DNA from: an uncultured Eubacteriales bacterium
GTDB taxonomy: Bacteria; Bacillota; Clostridia; Oscillospirales; Feifaniaceae
Direction of reading: 5' to 3'
NCBI GenBank assembly: GCA_902474785.1
Contig: CABRXB010000014.1
Span: forward strand, 1-11,373
Length of the DNA stretch: 11,373 nucleotides
The position numbers and the translations under genes were made by a program. Below, piece after piece: positions 1-6,192 of this stretch (positions are counted from its first letter, which is position 1; each line of letters begins with the position of its first letter). The notes beneath the pieces were generated by a model that did no database searches, was not told the DNA's origin, and saw only the letters and a list, made by a program, of their open reading frames with translations.

Positions 1-94
1 CCCCGCTCACTTTAAATGAAACCGGCAGTCCGGCGATCACCAAAACATCCGAGGCTCCAAGCCCAACGGCTTTTTCCAGTATTGCTTGCAGCAT
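1..94 (-). CDS. pilT: PilT-like type IV pilus retraction ATPase, N-terminal fragment (cut by window edge)
   Basis: Only the first 31 codons are inside the window, read leftward from an ATG at 94-92. The visible peptide begins MLQAILEKAVGLGASDVL and continues with a GLPVSFKVSG segment. This matches the opening of PilT/PilB-family secretion ATPases, where an 'xxGASDxHxxxGxPxxxRxxG' pattern starts the N-terminal domain. In the known family PilT is a cytoplasmic hexameric ATPase that retracts the pilus. A good Shine-Dalgarno (AAGGAG on the minus strand, about 103-108) sits 8-9 nt upstream, and the preceding gene stops only 14 nt away, so it belongs to the same operon. An alternative ATG at 98 is in another frame and soon meets a stop. 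The Walker motifs lie outside the window, so PilT cannot be separated from PilB or another GspE-family ATPase with certainty. Confidence 0.72.
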   Translation of the reverse strand, partial: MLQAILEKAVGLGASDVLVIAGLPVSFKVSG

Positions 95-108
95 ACATCC
101 GGCTCCTT

Positions 109-498
109 TCACTCGATAAAAACGGGCAGTCCCTCGTCGATCAGCTCTTCCTGCTCGATGGGCGTCACCTGCCAGCGCAGCGTCACCACCCCGCCATCCT
201 CGTCACGCACAAGATGGAGTTCCAGCGTTTGCACGTCGGTCACTGGGATGCTGCACACAAGCTCGCGCTCCTCGCTTTGCGCAAATGCCGCGGCAAGAGC
301 GGCCGCCTTTGTATCGGCCTCGTAATAGGCGGTCACGGTGTCGGCGTTGATGCGGGAGAGACGGTAGTCGGCCCGTGCGGAGGAGAGGGTGAGCGTGGCA
401 AAGGTGGCCAGGCACAGCACCGTCAAAATCATGAGCACCGTGAGGATGCCAACGCCCAAAGGCGAGCCCCCCATGTGATCCGCTTGCCGTCCTCTCAT
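109..498 (-). CDS. PilX-like single-pass membrane protein of the pilus cluster
   Basis: A 129-residue protein with a short hydrophilic N-terminus (about 15 residues), one strong membrane segment at about residues 15-40 (GILTVLMILTVLCLATFATL) and an extracellular-type remainder. Just after the membrane segment is a helical stretch with the look of a pilin stem (SSARADYRLSRINADTVTAYYEAD). This layout resembles PilX/GspK-like minor pilus components, which prime or cap pilus assembly. No clean prepilin cleavage site with Glu at +5 is visible, so assignment to the pilin superfamily is an inference from layout and neighbours. Its ATG overlaps the stop of the upstream gene in an ATGA, implying translational coupling. 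It is followed 14 nt later by the PilT-like gene. An internal Met at residue 9 is a possible alternative start. Confidence 0.7.
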   Translation of the reverse strand: MRGRQADHMGGSPLGVGILTVLMILTVLCLATFATLTLSSARADYRLSRINADTVTAYYEADTKAAALAAAFAQSEERELVCSIPVTDVQTLELHLVRDEDGGVVTLRWQVTPIEQEELIDEGLPVFIE

Positions 499-845
499 GA
501 GTCAACCTCCCCTTGCGGCACCACAACCGAAACGCTGTAAATCAGGCGGCCCTCTCGAAACACGTCGATCTGCGCCTCCTTGAGCCCCTTCGAGGGGGCC
601 GGCATCGACGCGGTGACCTCATAGCCTTCTTTTGTCGTCTTCTCTTTAATCTCTCCCCCCGCGCGGAAGGTCTCGGCCGCCGACTGCGCCAGATAGACCG
701 CCTGGGTCAGCTCGGCGCTCTGGTTGCTGATCTGCCGCGCCCTGAGCAGCATACTCACGCAGACCACGGCGCAAAAGGAAAACAAAAACAAGTCGAGCAC
801 AAGCTCGGTCAAAAAGAGACCGCCTTGCGTGCGCTGTCGTCTCAT
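495..845 (-). CDS. Type IV pilin-like / pseudopilin protein with class III signal
   Basis: A 116-residue protein with a basic leader MRRQRTQGG followed by LFLTELVLDLFLFSFC. Cutting after Gly9 places Glu at mature position +5, the hallmark of type IV prepilins and type II pseudopilins cleaved by a PilD-type peptidase. The hydrophobic N-terminal helix (about residues 10-32) is followed by a stem with an ARQISNQSAELTQAVYLAQSAAETF helix and a short C-terminal beta-rich part ending QGEVDS. By size and sequence style it is a minor pseudopilin (GspI/GspH-like), probably inserted in the membrane before polymerisation. Both junctions are 4-nt ATGA overlaps (842-845 and 495-498), so it is tightly co-translated with the DUF4860-like and PilX-like genes. 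Neither the major pilin nor the prepilin peptidase gene is in the window. Confidence 0.78.
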   Translation of the reverse strand: MRRQRTQGGLFLTELVLDLFLFSFCAVVCVSMLLRARQISNQSAELTQAVYLAQSAAETFRAGGEIKEKTTKEGYEVTASMPAPSKGLKEAQIDVFREGRLIYSVSVVVPQGEVDS

Positions 846-1342
846 GGCGAAACGCCCCCCTCCTTCTCACTGCGAGGACAGACAAAGAGCTCTTCTTGCG
901 TCTCATCCGGGAAGAGCAGCGTCATGGCAAGGCCGCCCCGCTCCTCGCGCACGGTGAGCGATTGCATCGGGAGAATGGCCACGCCGTCGGCCGCGCCAAG
1001 ACCCAGTCCCTCCTCGGTGTAGAGCTCCATGAGCGACCCCTCATGACAGTAGAGGTATGTGACATAGCTGATCTCCCCCGCCGTCTCCCTGAGAACCACC
1101 GCATCGACCTCTCCCAGCTCGCCGGCCGACACGCCGCCTGCACTGTCGCCGCGGCGCACCTGGTTGACGAGATAGGACATCGCCGTGCGGCGCATCTCGT
1201 TGTCCTGTGAGGCGGCTGTGACGCGGCGGTAGACGCTGCTGCCCATCAGCGTGAGCCCAACAGCCATAAAAAGAAAGAGCGCGCACAGCGCAATCACCAT
1301 GGCAAGGCGCATACGCTGTCCGCGGTTTTGATCCAGCTCCAT
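842..1342 (-). CDS. DUF4860-like membrane-anchored protein of the pilus cluster
   Basis: A 166-residue protein with a short N-terminal cytoplasmic segment (MELDQNRGQRMR), one hydrophobic helix at about residues 13-34 (LAMVIALCALFLFMAVGLTL) and an extracellular domain. That domain contains an RRTAMSYLVNQVRRGD helix, then beta-rich segments ending LFVCPRSEKEGGVSP. The pattern matches, from memory, the DUF4860 family found in clostridial type IV pilus gene clusters, whose function is unknown. The 'stem helix then beta domain' layout suggests a pseudopilin-like or pilus-accessory part, although no Gly/Glu prepilin motif is evident. An AAGGAG Shine-Dalgarno lies about 9 nt before the ATG, and the gene overlaps the next one by 4 nt. 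The family call is moderate and the membrane topology is well supported. Confidence 0.75.
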   Translation of the reverse strand: MELDQNRGQRMRLAMVIALCALFLFMAVGLTLMGSSVYRRVTAASQDNEMRRTAMSYLVNQVRRGDSAGGVSAGELGEVDAVVLRETAGEISYVTYLYCHEGSLMELYTEEGLGLGAADGVAILPMQSLTVREERGGLAMTLLFPDETQEELFVCPRSEKEGGVSP

Positions 1343-1373
1343 TTGTCACACACTCCTTCGCACGCGCCTGTCT

Positions 1374-1676
1374 CTACTGGGTAACCGCCAGCACTGTAAC
1401 GCTCGGCAGCAGGTTGGCTGCAACATAGCGATAGTCCACAAAATATCGGCTCTGATCCACCAAAACGCCGTAGCGCTCCAAATAGGAGAGGCTGGGCGGA
1501 TAAAAGCCCTCAAGCGCATAACATTGCACTGTGGCCCTTCTGATGTTCTGCTCCAGCATCGCAAGACTCTCCTGTGTCACTCTGCGCGAAAGCTCGCTTG
1601 AGAGGGGCACCAGCAAAAAGGGAAGGGCCAGCACCAGCAGCCACAGCACAATTTTGAACAACGTCCTTTGCCTCAT
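1374..1676 (-). CDS. Small membrane-anchored protein, GspG-like C-terminal pattern, function unknown
   Basis: A 100-residue protein with an N-terminal membrane helix (about residues 7-25, LFKIVLWLLVLALPFLLVP). It continues as SSELSRRVTQESLAMLEQNIRRATVQCYALEGFYPPSLSYLERYGV, then a Tyr-rich tail. The 'ATVQCYALEGxYPxxLxYLxxxY' stretch recalls the loop after the stem helix in GspG-type pseudopilins, where the chain is told to order from N to C terminus, but the leader lacks a Gly cleavage site and a Glu at +5. I do not recognise a named family. A purine-rich GGGGGAAAGGG lies directly upstream of the ATG. It stands 67 nt after the GspF-like gene and 31 nt before the DUF4860-like gene, on the same strand, so it is very probably part of the pilus assembly operon. 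Confidence 0.7.
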   Translation of the reverse strand: MRQRTLFKIVLWLLVLALPFLLVPLSSELSRRVTQESLAMLEQNIRRATVQCYALEGFYPPSLSYLERYGVLVDQSRYFVDYRYVAANLLPSVTVLAVTQ

Positions 1677-1743
1677 GCCCTTTCCCCCTTTTCACGTTTG
1701 ACCGCAGGGCGCAAAACCCTTTCGGTCTCTTGGTTTACCATGT

Positions 1744-2808
1744 TCAAGCGCCGATGGTGCTCATCACGCCGAGCAGCGGCAGCATGACCGAGAGCAGCAC
1801 CACGCCGACGCTTGCGCACAGCACAAAGAGCAGCACATACTCAAAGCGGCCCAGTCTGCGCGAGAGCAGTTCCTGCGCCTCCTGCTGGCAACGCGCCGCA
1901 ATTTCACGCAGCGTCTGATCGGGGTCGCCGCCCCGAAACCCCGCCAGGAGCAGGCCACACTGGAGATTGTCGAGAATTTCGGCCTGCTCCACGGCTTTGG
2001 GAAAGGACAGGCCCTTTTCCATCTGCTCTCTGGCGGCGCGCAGCGCCGCTTCCATGTCCGACCCCTCGAGCAGCGCCACGGCATATTCCATGGCGCGGTC
2101 GATGGGCAGCCCGCTTGAAAGCATCATGGCCATCGACGAGAGAAAGCGGCTGCGATCCACGGCAAGCGCGGCGGCGCGGCCGCTGAGCGCCTTTTTGCCC
2201 CGTTGAAAGAGCATCTTTCTGCCCTTGTCCGTATAAAAGAAAAATCCCAGCACCGCCGCGCCCAGCAAAAGAAGGACGGCGAGCGCCACAGAAAGGCCTT
2301 TGCTCATCTGTCCAAAGCGCAGCAGCAGTTGCGTTGTGAGCGACAGCGACATGCCAAGCTGGTCAAAGACCTGCTCGAACACAGGCAGAACCTTGGTCAT
2401 CAGCGTCAACAAAATCACGGCGATGAGAACCCCCATCAGACAGGGGTAGACCACCATGCGACGCATCGCCCGCTCGGTCTCATCCTCTTGGCGATAGTAA
2501 GTGGAGAGCGCGTCAAAAACCTGCTCTGTCTGTCCGGCGGCCTGGCCGATTTCCACCATGTGCAGCAGGTAATGGGGAAAGGCCCCCGTCTCTTTGAGGG
2601 CCGCGTCGAGCGACAGACCCTGTCGCAGCGCATGGCCAAGCTGCTCAAGCAGGGCCTTTTGCCAGGGCTCCTTGGCGTCGCCTTGCAGCGCCTCGATTCC
2701 CGATTCCCAGGGCACACCCGCCTTCCCCACAAGGGAGAGCTGATAGCACAGCACGGAAATTTGATCCGCTGTAAGCGTCAACTGTTGGTTTTTAGGAGAC
2801 TGCTTCAT
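1744..2808 (-). CDS. GspF/PilC-type inner-membrane assembly protein (type II secretion system F family)
   Basis: A 354-residue polytopic membrane protein with the expected two T2SSF repeats. The first repeat spans about residues 18-140 and contains LSLVGKAGVPWESGIEAL and FPHYLLHMVEIGQAAGQTEQ. The second spans about 220-340 and contains FLSSMAMMLSSGLPIDRAME and CGLLLAGFRGGDPDQTL. Membrane segments follow each repeat (about 142-165, 190-212 and 325-350). In type IV pili and type II secretion this platform protein couples the ATPase to pilin insertion. The start at 2808 is preferred because an AGGGG-type Shine-Dalgarno lies about 7 nt upstream and MKQSPKN begins a plausible cytoplasmic tail. The open frame extends to 2886 without any ribosome site there. 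Length is somewhat shorter than the roughly 400 residues of proteobacterial PilC, as is common in Clostridia. Confidence 0.9.
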   Translation of the reverse strand: MKQSPKNQQLTLTADQISVLCYQLSLVGKAGVPWESGIEALQGDAKEPWQKALLEQLGHALRQGLSLDAALKETGAFPHYLLHMVEIGQAAGQTEQVFDALSTYYRQEDETERAMRRMVVYPCLMGVLIAVILLTLMTKVLPVFEQVFDQLGMSLSLTTQLLLRFGQMSKGLSVALAVLLLLGAAVLGFFFYTDKGRKMLFQRGKKALSGRAAALAVDRSRFLSSMAMMLSSGLPIDRAMEYAVALLEGSDMEAALRAAREQMEKGLSFPKAVEQAEILDNLQCGLLLAGFRGGDPDQTLREIAARCQQEAQELLSRRLGRFEYVLLFVLCASVGVVLLSVMLPLLGVMSTIGA

Positions 2809-2924
2809 CAAACACCCCTCACTTTGTATCACACCAAGTCGAAACGCCCGGCTTTTTGTAAACGCCCTCAGCCGGTCCGTCTGCAAGACAAAGACGGGTG
2901 CGGCGCATTGCTTTTACGCTTCCT
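2809..2924 (-). other. 116-nt intercistronic gap with two adjacent hairpins
   Basis: This is the largest gap inside the leftward gene series. It can form two perfect 6-bp stems: 2877-2882 with 2892-2897 (CCGTCT/AGACGG, 9-nt loop) and 2848-2853 with 2870-2875 (CCGGCT/AGCCGG, 16-nt loop), separated by one base. No T-run follows either on the minus strand, so neither is an ordinary intrinsic terminator. The gap separates the sortase/transglutaminase genes from the pilus genes and could hold an RNA-processing or stability site. No convincing promoter was found. A 29-codon ORF (2908-2819) fits inside but has only a weak, distant AGGAAG upstream. Confidence 0.35.
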
Positions 2925-3833
2925 TTAATACACATATTTTTGCGTATAATTGTCGCCATTGGAGATATAGGCCAAAATCTCCTTGCTGGAGTTGGCGCTT
3001 GAGGCAAAGGTGGGGTCCATCAGCTTCCAGGTGTGCCCGTCAAAGTAAATGGCCTTTTCCACCCAGCCCGACTCCTCCAGGTAGACGCTAATCCACGCGT
3101 GATAGACGGTGCCGGCATATCCCACCACCAGCTTGCAGGGGATATTCTGGCTGCGCAGCATCGCCGTCATGACCGAGGCATAGTCAAAACAGATGCCCTT
3201 TTTCTCGGCGAGCACGGCGTCCACATCGGGCAGATAGCCGCTTTGAACCGATTTGGCCCGCTCGAGATCATAGGTGAAGTTGCCCACCACATAGTCGTAG
3301 ACGGCCGTCACTTTCAAAAGGGAGGTCTCCTGGCCGGTGCAGAGCTCCACCGCCTGCGCCGTCACCGCGGAATCTGCCGTGAAATTGACATACTGATTGG
3401 CGTATAGAAATGGCAAAAACTCATTGCGAAGGGCCAACGTCACCGTCGCGCTGTGCGCCAGAGCGTACTTGGTGCCCGTGGTGTTCTCGTACACCTTGAT
3501 GCTGTAGCTCCCGTCGCCCTCCACCAGAGGAAAGGTTTCAAAAACGCCCTTGTTGTTGAGATCGTAGGTGTAAGTGGTTCCGCCGCTCTTTGTGATTTGG
3601 AGCTTGATGCGGACATCGCGCCCGCCGACATACTTCACCATCACAAGCCCTTCGGCCAGATTGGAGCTGTCGACCACGGCTTTGGCGTTCGACGACACCG
3701 CAGCGCCCGATTTGAGCTCCACTTTGACGGGGATCTCGGTGGCCAGCGCCCTTGTCATGGCGGCGGCAGAGCCCGCCAACAGACAAAAAACCAGCAGCAG
3801 ACAAAGCGTGCGAACCGGCTTACGAAATTTCAT
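2925..3833 (-). CDS. Secreted transglutaminase-like (papain-fold) protein
   Basis: A 302-residue protein with a Sec-type signal peptide: a basic MKFRKPVRT, then CLLLVFCLLAG and an SAAA cleavage-like end near residue 25. An N-terminal beta-rich region follows (about 35-135), then a transglutaminase-like core (about 165-280). The probable catalytic triad is visible: Cys215 in KKGICFDYASVMTAMLR, His245 in YHAWISVY and Asp273 in LMDPTF, in the canonical order and spacing of Transglut_core proteins. Such proteins act as extracellular transamidases or cysteine peptidases, and the substrate here is not known. The start at 3833 is chosen over 3842 for a normal signal peptide. Either way the 5' end overlaps the sortase gene (14 nt with this start), so the two are likely co-translated. 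Acting outside the membrane next to a sortase, it may crosslink or trim surface proteins (inference). Confidence 0.88.
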   Translation of the reverse strand: MKFRKPVRTLCLLLVFCLLAGSAAAMTRALATEIPVKVELKSGAAVSSNAKAVVDSSNLAEGLVMVKYVGGRDVRIKLQITKSGGTTYTYDLNNKGVFETFPLVEGDGSYSIKVYENTTGTKYALAHSATVTLALRNEFLPFLYANQYVNFTADSAVTAQAVELCTGQETSLLKVTAVYDYVVGNFTYDLERAKSVQSGYLPDVDAVLAEKKGICFDYASVMTAMLRSQNIPCKLVVGYAGTVYHAWISVYLEESGWVEKAIYFDGHTWKLMDPTFASSANSSKEILAYISNGDNYTQKYVY

Positions 3834-4551
3834 CCTTTGCATGGGTCAAATAGACATAATCTTCTTCTTCCGGCGCCACCTCGTCGAGCACGGCCCGCAA
3901 AACAATGCGGTGATCCGAAATGCCGATGGGGTGACACGAGGTGATGGTGACGCAGCTCTCCCCTGTGGTGCAGATGGGCGTCCAGTCGTCCTCCTCGACG
4001 ATGGTCAGGCTCTCAAACAGATAACGATAGATCTGCTTGTTGTAGACCAGGTAAACGTAGTCCCCATCCTCCATGGTATCAATGTAGTAAAAGGGGGCGT
4101 TGTCGGTTACTTTTCCGTTGACACGGCCATTGCGGTGCCCCGCAAGTGAAACATTGCGGTTGCCCTCCCCGGGCAACTGGGCGTATTCATACAGGCCCAC
4201 ACCCTTGCTTAGCGTGTCGGCATCTGTCCCGTTGTAAATGGAGCGCACAAGATCGAGCTTTGGAATACGCAGCGTGATCTGTCCGCTCTCATAGGCGCGG
4301 CGCTCAGGCGTGATGACCAGCTTGCCAACCGGCAATCCGTCCACCTCGTCGGGCGGCTCGGGGTCGGAGGGCTCGGGCTGCTCCTCTGGCGGTTCCATCG
4401 GCAGCTCGGGCTCCGGCTGCGTTGTCGGCACGGGAGGCGGCTCATTTTGTGCGGGGTCGCTTGGCGCGACATACCGCCAGAGAACAAAGACAAGCGCCTC
4501 CGCCAAAACCAGCAGGCAGACGCCAAGGGCCATGCGCGACGTCTTTTTCAT
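3820..4551 (-). CDS. Class D/E-like sortase with proline-rich stalk
   Basis: A 243-residue transpeptidase that anchors LPXTG-type proteins to the cell wall. It has an N-terminal membrane anchor (about residues 8-27), then a Pro/Glu-rich linker (about 33-70) that lifts the catalytic domain from the membrane. The sortase fold runs from about 75 to 225. Active-site residues are visible: His139 in SLAGHRNG, Cys206 in VTITSCHPIG (the TLxTC-type motif) and Arg215 in DHRIVLRA. The CHP after the catalytic Cys and the short compact domain favour class D or E over class A or B, although class cannot be fixed by eye. It starts 4 nt after the regulator stop with only a weak GGAG about 12 nt upstream, suggesting translational coupling. 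The LPHTG protein encoded divergently is the obvious candidate substrate (inference). The acidic C-terminal tail after residue 225 is unusual but short. Confidence 0.93.
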   Translation of the reverse strand: MKKTSRMALGVCLLVLAEALVFVLWRYVAPSDPAQNEPPPVPTTQPEPELPMEPPEEQPEPSDPEPPDEVDGLPVGKLVITPERRAYESGQITLRIPKLDLVRSIYNGTDADTLSKGVGLYEYAQLPGEGNRNVSLAGHRNGRVNGKVTDNAPFYYIDTMEDGDYVYLVYNKQIYRYLFESLTIVEEDDWTPICTTGESCVTITSCHPIGISDHRIVLRAVLDEVAPEEEDYVYLTHAKDEIS

Positions 4552-4554
4552 CGT

Positions 4555-5772
4555 TTAGTCGAGCTCCACTTCTCTCACCTTATAGGTGAGCTTAACGGGG
4601 CTGCGGCGGTAGTGTCGGTAATAGGTGTCGACAATGCGCTCCATGACCATATCGCTGTCCTCATAGTTGGCCGACAGCAAGAGCACCACAAACTGCGCCG
4701 CGCTGTATTGCGAAACCACATCTCCCCGGCGCAGTGAGTTGACCAAAACGCCCGACAACCGCTCCATCACATCGCCGAGCAATTTGAGCTCCGGCATGGT
4801 TCCATCGCGCTGCGTTACGGTGATGAGACACACATGTACGCACACGCCGCTGCGCTTGGCGCGCCTGGCCTCAAGGCGGTAGATCTCACGGAAAAAGCCA
4901 TATTCGCACAAAAAGGCCCCGCCGCGCGCCGCCGTTTCCCTCAAGTCCCTTTGAATGATTTCAAGGTCGGTCTCGAGCTCTTTTTTGATGCTCATGATCT
5001 CTGTGTAAAGCGCCCGAAGTTCCTCTGAGGGGCGCACGCCAAGACTGCGGTAGAGCGTCTCGGTTGCCAGCTCGTACTGCGCGAGCGCGGCGGCATTTTT
5101 GCCCTGGCGAAGCAGCGAGCGCACCAGCAGAATGTGAAGCTGCTCGTCGAGCGGGTCGCGCCCGCTCGCCACGGCGCAAAGCTGCGCCATCTCCTCATAA
5201 CACTCCGTGTCAAAATAGAGCCCCGCAAGCTTTTTCACCGCGTCGAGATACTGGTTGTGGTAGAGCGTGGCGAGTGGAATGAGCCAAAACTGACCGCTGA
5301 GTTTGGGAAGCAGATCGCCGCGATAAAGGGCGATTGCCTTTGAATACAGCTCTATTTTGGATTCTGTCGATTTCTCCCCCGCCGCCCGCTCACAAAGCGT
5401 CTTAAACTGCTCCACATCCACCTCGCAGGGAATTTCGGGATTCCAGGCATATCCGCCGCGGCGCGACAAAATGGGCCGCGGGTTTTCGCCAAATACGGGT
5501 TCCAGCATGGCGCGAATCCGGTAGATCAGCGTTTTGAGCGCATTGATGGGGTTGCCGCTCTCCTCATCGTCCGACCAAAACACGTCGATAAGTTCGGTCT
5601 GAGGGACATTGCGGCCTCGGTGCAAAATCAGATAGGAGAGCACGCTGAGCAGCTTTTGCGAACGCGTTGCCTCATCTGTCAACGTAGCGCCATGCCACGC
5701 CAGAGAAAATCCTCCAAACAGACAAATATCTGCCGTCTGCTCCTGAAACGCTTCAACACTCTGCTTTGTCAT
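4555..5772 (-). CDS. BTAD (SARP-like) transcriptional regulator with degenerate GGDEF-like C-terminus
   Basis: A 405-residue regulator. Residues about 15-112 form an OmpR/SARP-type winged-helix DNA-binding domain (SQKLLSVLSYLILHRGRNVP, then NALKTLIYRIRAML and RRGGYAW). Residues about 115-260 form the helical bacterial transcriptional activator domain (EVDVEQFKTLC, YRGDLLP, DPLDEQLHILLVRSLLRQG). After a helical linker, residues about 285-400 resemble a GGDEF fold that has lost its signature: SAAQF (357-361) stands where GGDEF would be, in QYSAAQFVVLLL. It is therefore not expected to make c-di-GMP and may be a ligand or protein-interaction domain (inference). It is the first gene of the leftward operon. 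An AGGAGG lies at 5785-5790, 12 nt from the ATG, slightly long. By analogy with SARPs it probably activates transcription from direct repeats in the adjacent divergent region, including its own operon. Confidence 0.9.
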   Translation of the reverse strand: MTKQSVEAFQEQTADICLFGGFSLAWHGATLTDEATRSQKLLSVLSYLILHRGRNVPQTELIDVFWSDDEESGNPINALKTLIYRIRAMLEPVFGENPRPILSRRGGYAWNPEIPCEVDVEQFKTLCERAAGEKSTESKIELYSKAIALYRGDLLPKLSGQFWLIPLATLYHNQYLDAVKKLAGLYFDTECYEEMAQLCAVASGRDPLDEQLHILLVRSLLRQGKNAAALAQYELATETLYRSLGVRPSEELRALYTEIMSIKKELETDLEIIQRDLRETAARGGAFLCEYGFFREIYRLEARRAKRSGVCVHVCLITVTQRDGTMPELKLLGDVMERLSGVLVNSLRRGDVVSQYSAAQFVVLLLSANYEDSDMVMERIVDTYYRHYRRSPVKLTYKVREVELD

Positions 5773-6048
5773 AACGTTGCGAACCCTCCTCCACCGATTG
5801 AAAAACCTTTACAATAGAATCACTTTGCTCGCCCAACGCCGATCAAATAGGCCAATTCTCATACTGATTCAGTTTTTATTGTAACATAGCACAAAACTCT
5901 TTTCCAGTGCTTTTTCAAGTTTTTCCCGCTTCGATGCCTGCTTGTTTTCGCCGATTAGATAAGCGTCAAGGATTTCAAGTCTTTTTGCTGCTTTTTAATA
6001 TGGAAGAGATTTCAATGGGGGAAAAGACATTTAAAAAGAAGCAGTTTG

Positions 6049-6129
6049 GTGACAAACTACTGGAAAGTTTTTCATGGCGGTATTTTTTTACCAAAAAATC
6101 TCGTTTTGTGACCTTCTGGTAACTTTTGC
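6049..6129 (+). repeat. Imperfect direct repeat, possible regulator binding sites
   Basis: Two copies share the order GTGAC, short spacer, CTGG(T/A)AA(C/G)TTTT. Copy 1 has GTGAC at 6049-6053 and its CTGG half from 6060 to 6073. Copy 2 has GTGAC at 6108-6112 and its CTGG half from 6116 to 6129. The internal spacer differs (6 versus 3 nt). Copy 2 ends just upstream of the candidate extended -10 at 6131-6139, the position where SARP-type activators usually bind. The link to the BTAD regulator is inference. Confidence 0.35.
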
Positions 6130-6130
6130 T

Positions 6131-6139
6131 TGCTAGGAT
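6131..6139 (+). promoter_or_regulatory. Candidate extended -10 for the small-protein/surface-protein unit
   Basis: TGCTAGGAT reads as a TGn extension plus TAGGAT (4 of 6 matches to TATAAT). It would start transcription about 30 nt upstream of the AGGAGG site. There is no good -35: TTGTGA at 6106-6111 is 22 bp away, too far for an unaided promoter. That would fit an activator-dependent promoter. Low certainty. Confidence 0.3.
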
Positions 6140-6174
6140 TAGCTTGCAAGGTTTGAAAAACAACCAACCGACAA

Positions 6175-6192
6175 AGGAGGATGAGGCAATTG
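6175..6192 (+). promoter_or_regulatory. Strong ribosome binding site that selects a TTG start
   Basis: AGGAGG at 6175-6180 abuts an ATG at 6181 with no spacer, too close for initiation. The in-frame TTG at 6190-6192 lies 9 nt after the site, an ideal distance. The strength of this site indicates that the small ORF is really translated and probably begins at TTG. Confidence 0.6.

Larger units (their letters stand above)
5773..6189. promoter_or_regulatory. Divergent intergenic control region
   Basis: A 417-nt region between the outward-facing regulator and small-protein genes, clearly richer in A and T than either flank. It must hold the promoters for both units. Visible elements include a perfect 8-bp repeat TTTCAAGT at 5913-5920 and 5973-5980 (exactly 60 bp apart), an imperfect longer repeat at 6049-6129, paired GCTTGC at 6128-6133 and 6142-6147, and a candidate extended -10. 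For the leftward gene no convincing -35/-10 pair was found; the best guess is a TATTGT-like box on the minus strand near 5810-5815. A 35-codon ORF starting at 6015 has a weak GGAAGAG upstream but no other sign of being a gene. No known riboswitch or RNA was recognised. Confidence 0.7.

Noticed and set aside
2809..2924. Possible c-di-GMP (GEMM) riboswitch ahead of the pilus genes
   Set aside because: Considered because such riboswitches often precede clostridial pilus genes, but the conserved core sequences are absent and the hairpin layout does not fit.
2203..2928. 241-codon plus-strand frame across the GspF-like gene
   Set aside because: Shadow of the minus-strand GspF gene, which has two clear T2SSF repeats and membrane helices. 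The shadow is His/Gln/Arg-rich with no recognisable domain.
6181..6183. ATG as start of the small protein
   Set aside because: It directly abuts AGGAGG with no spacer. The in-frame TTG at 6190 has a 9-nt spacer and is the more credible start.
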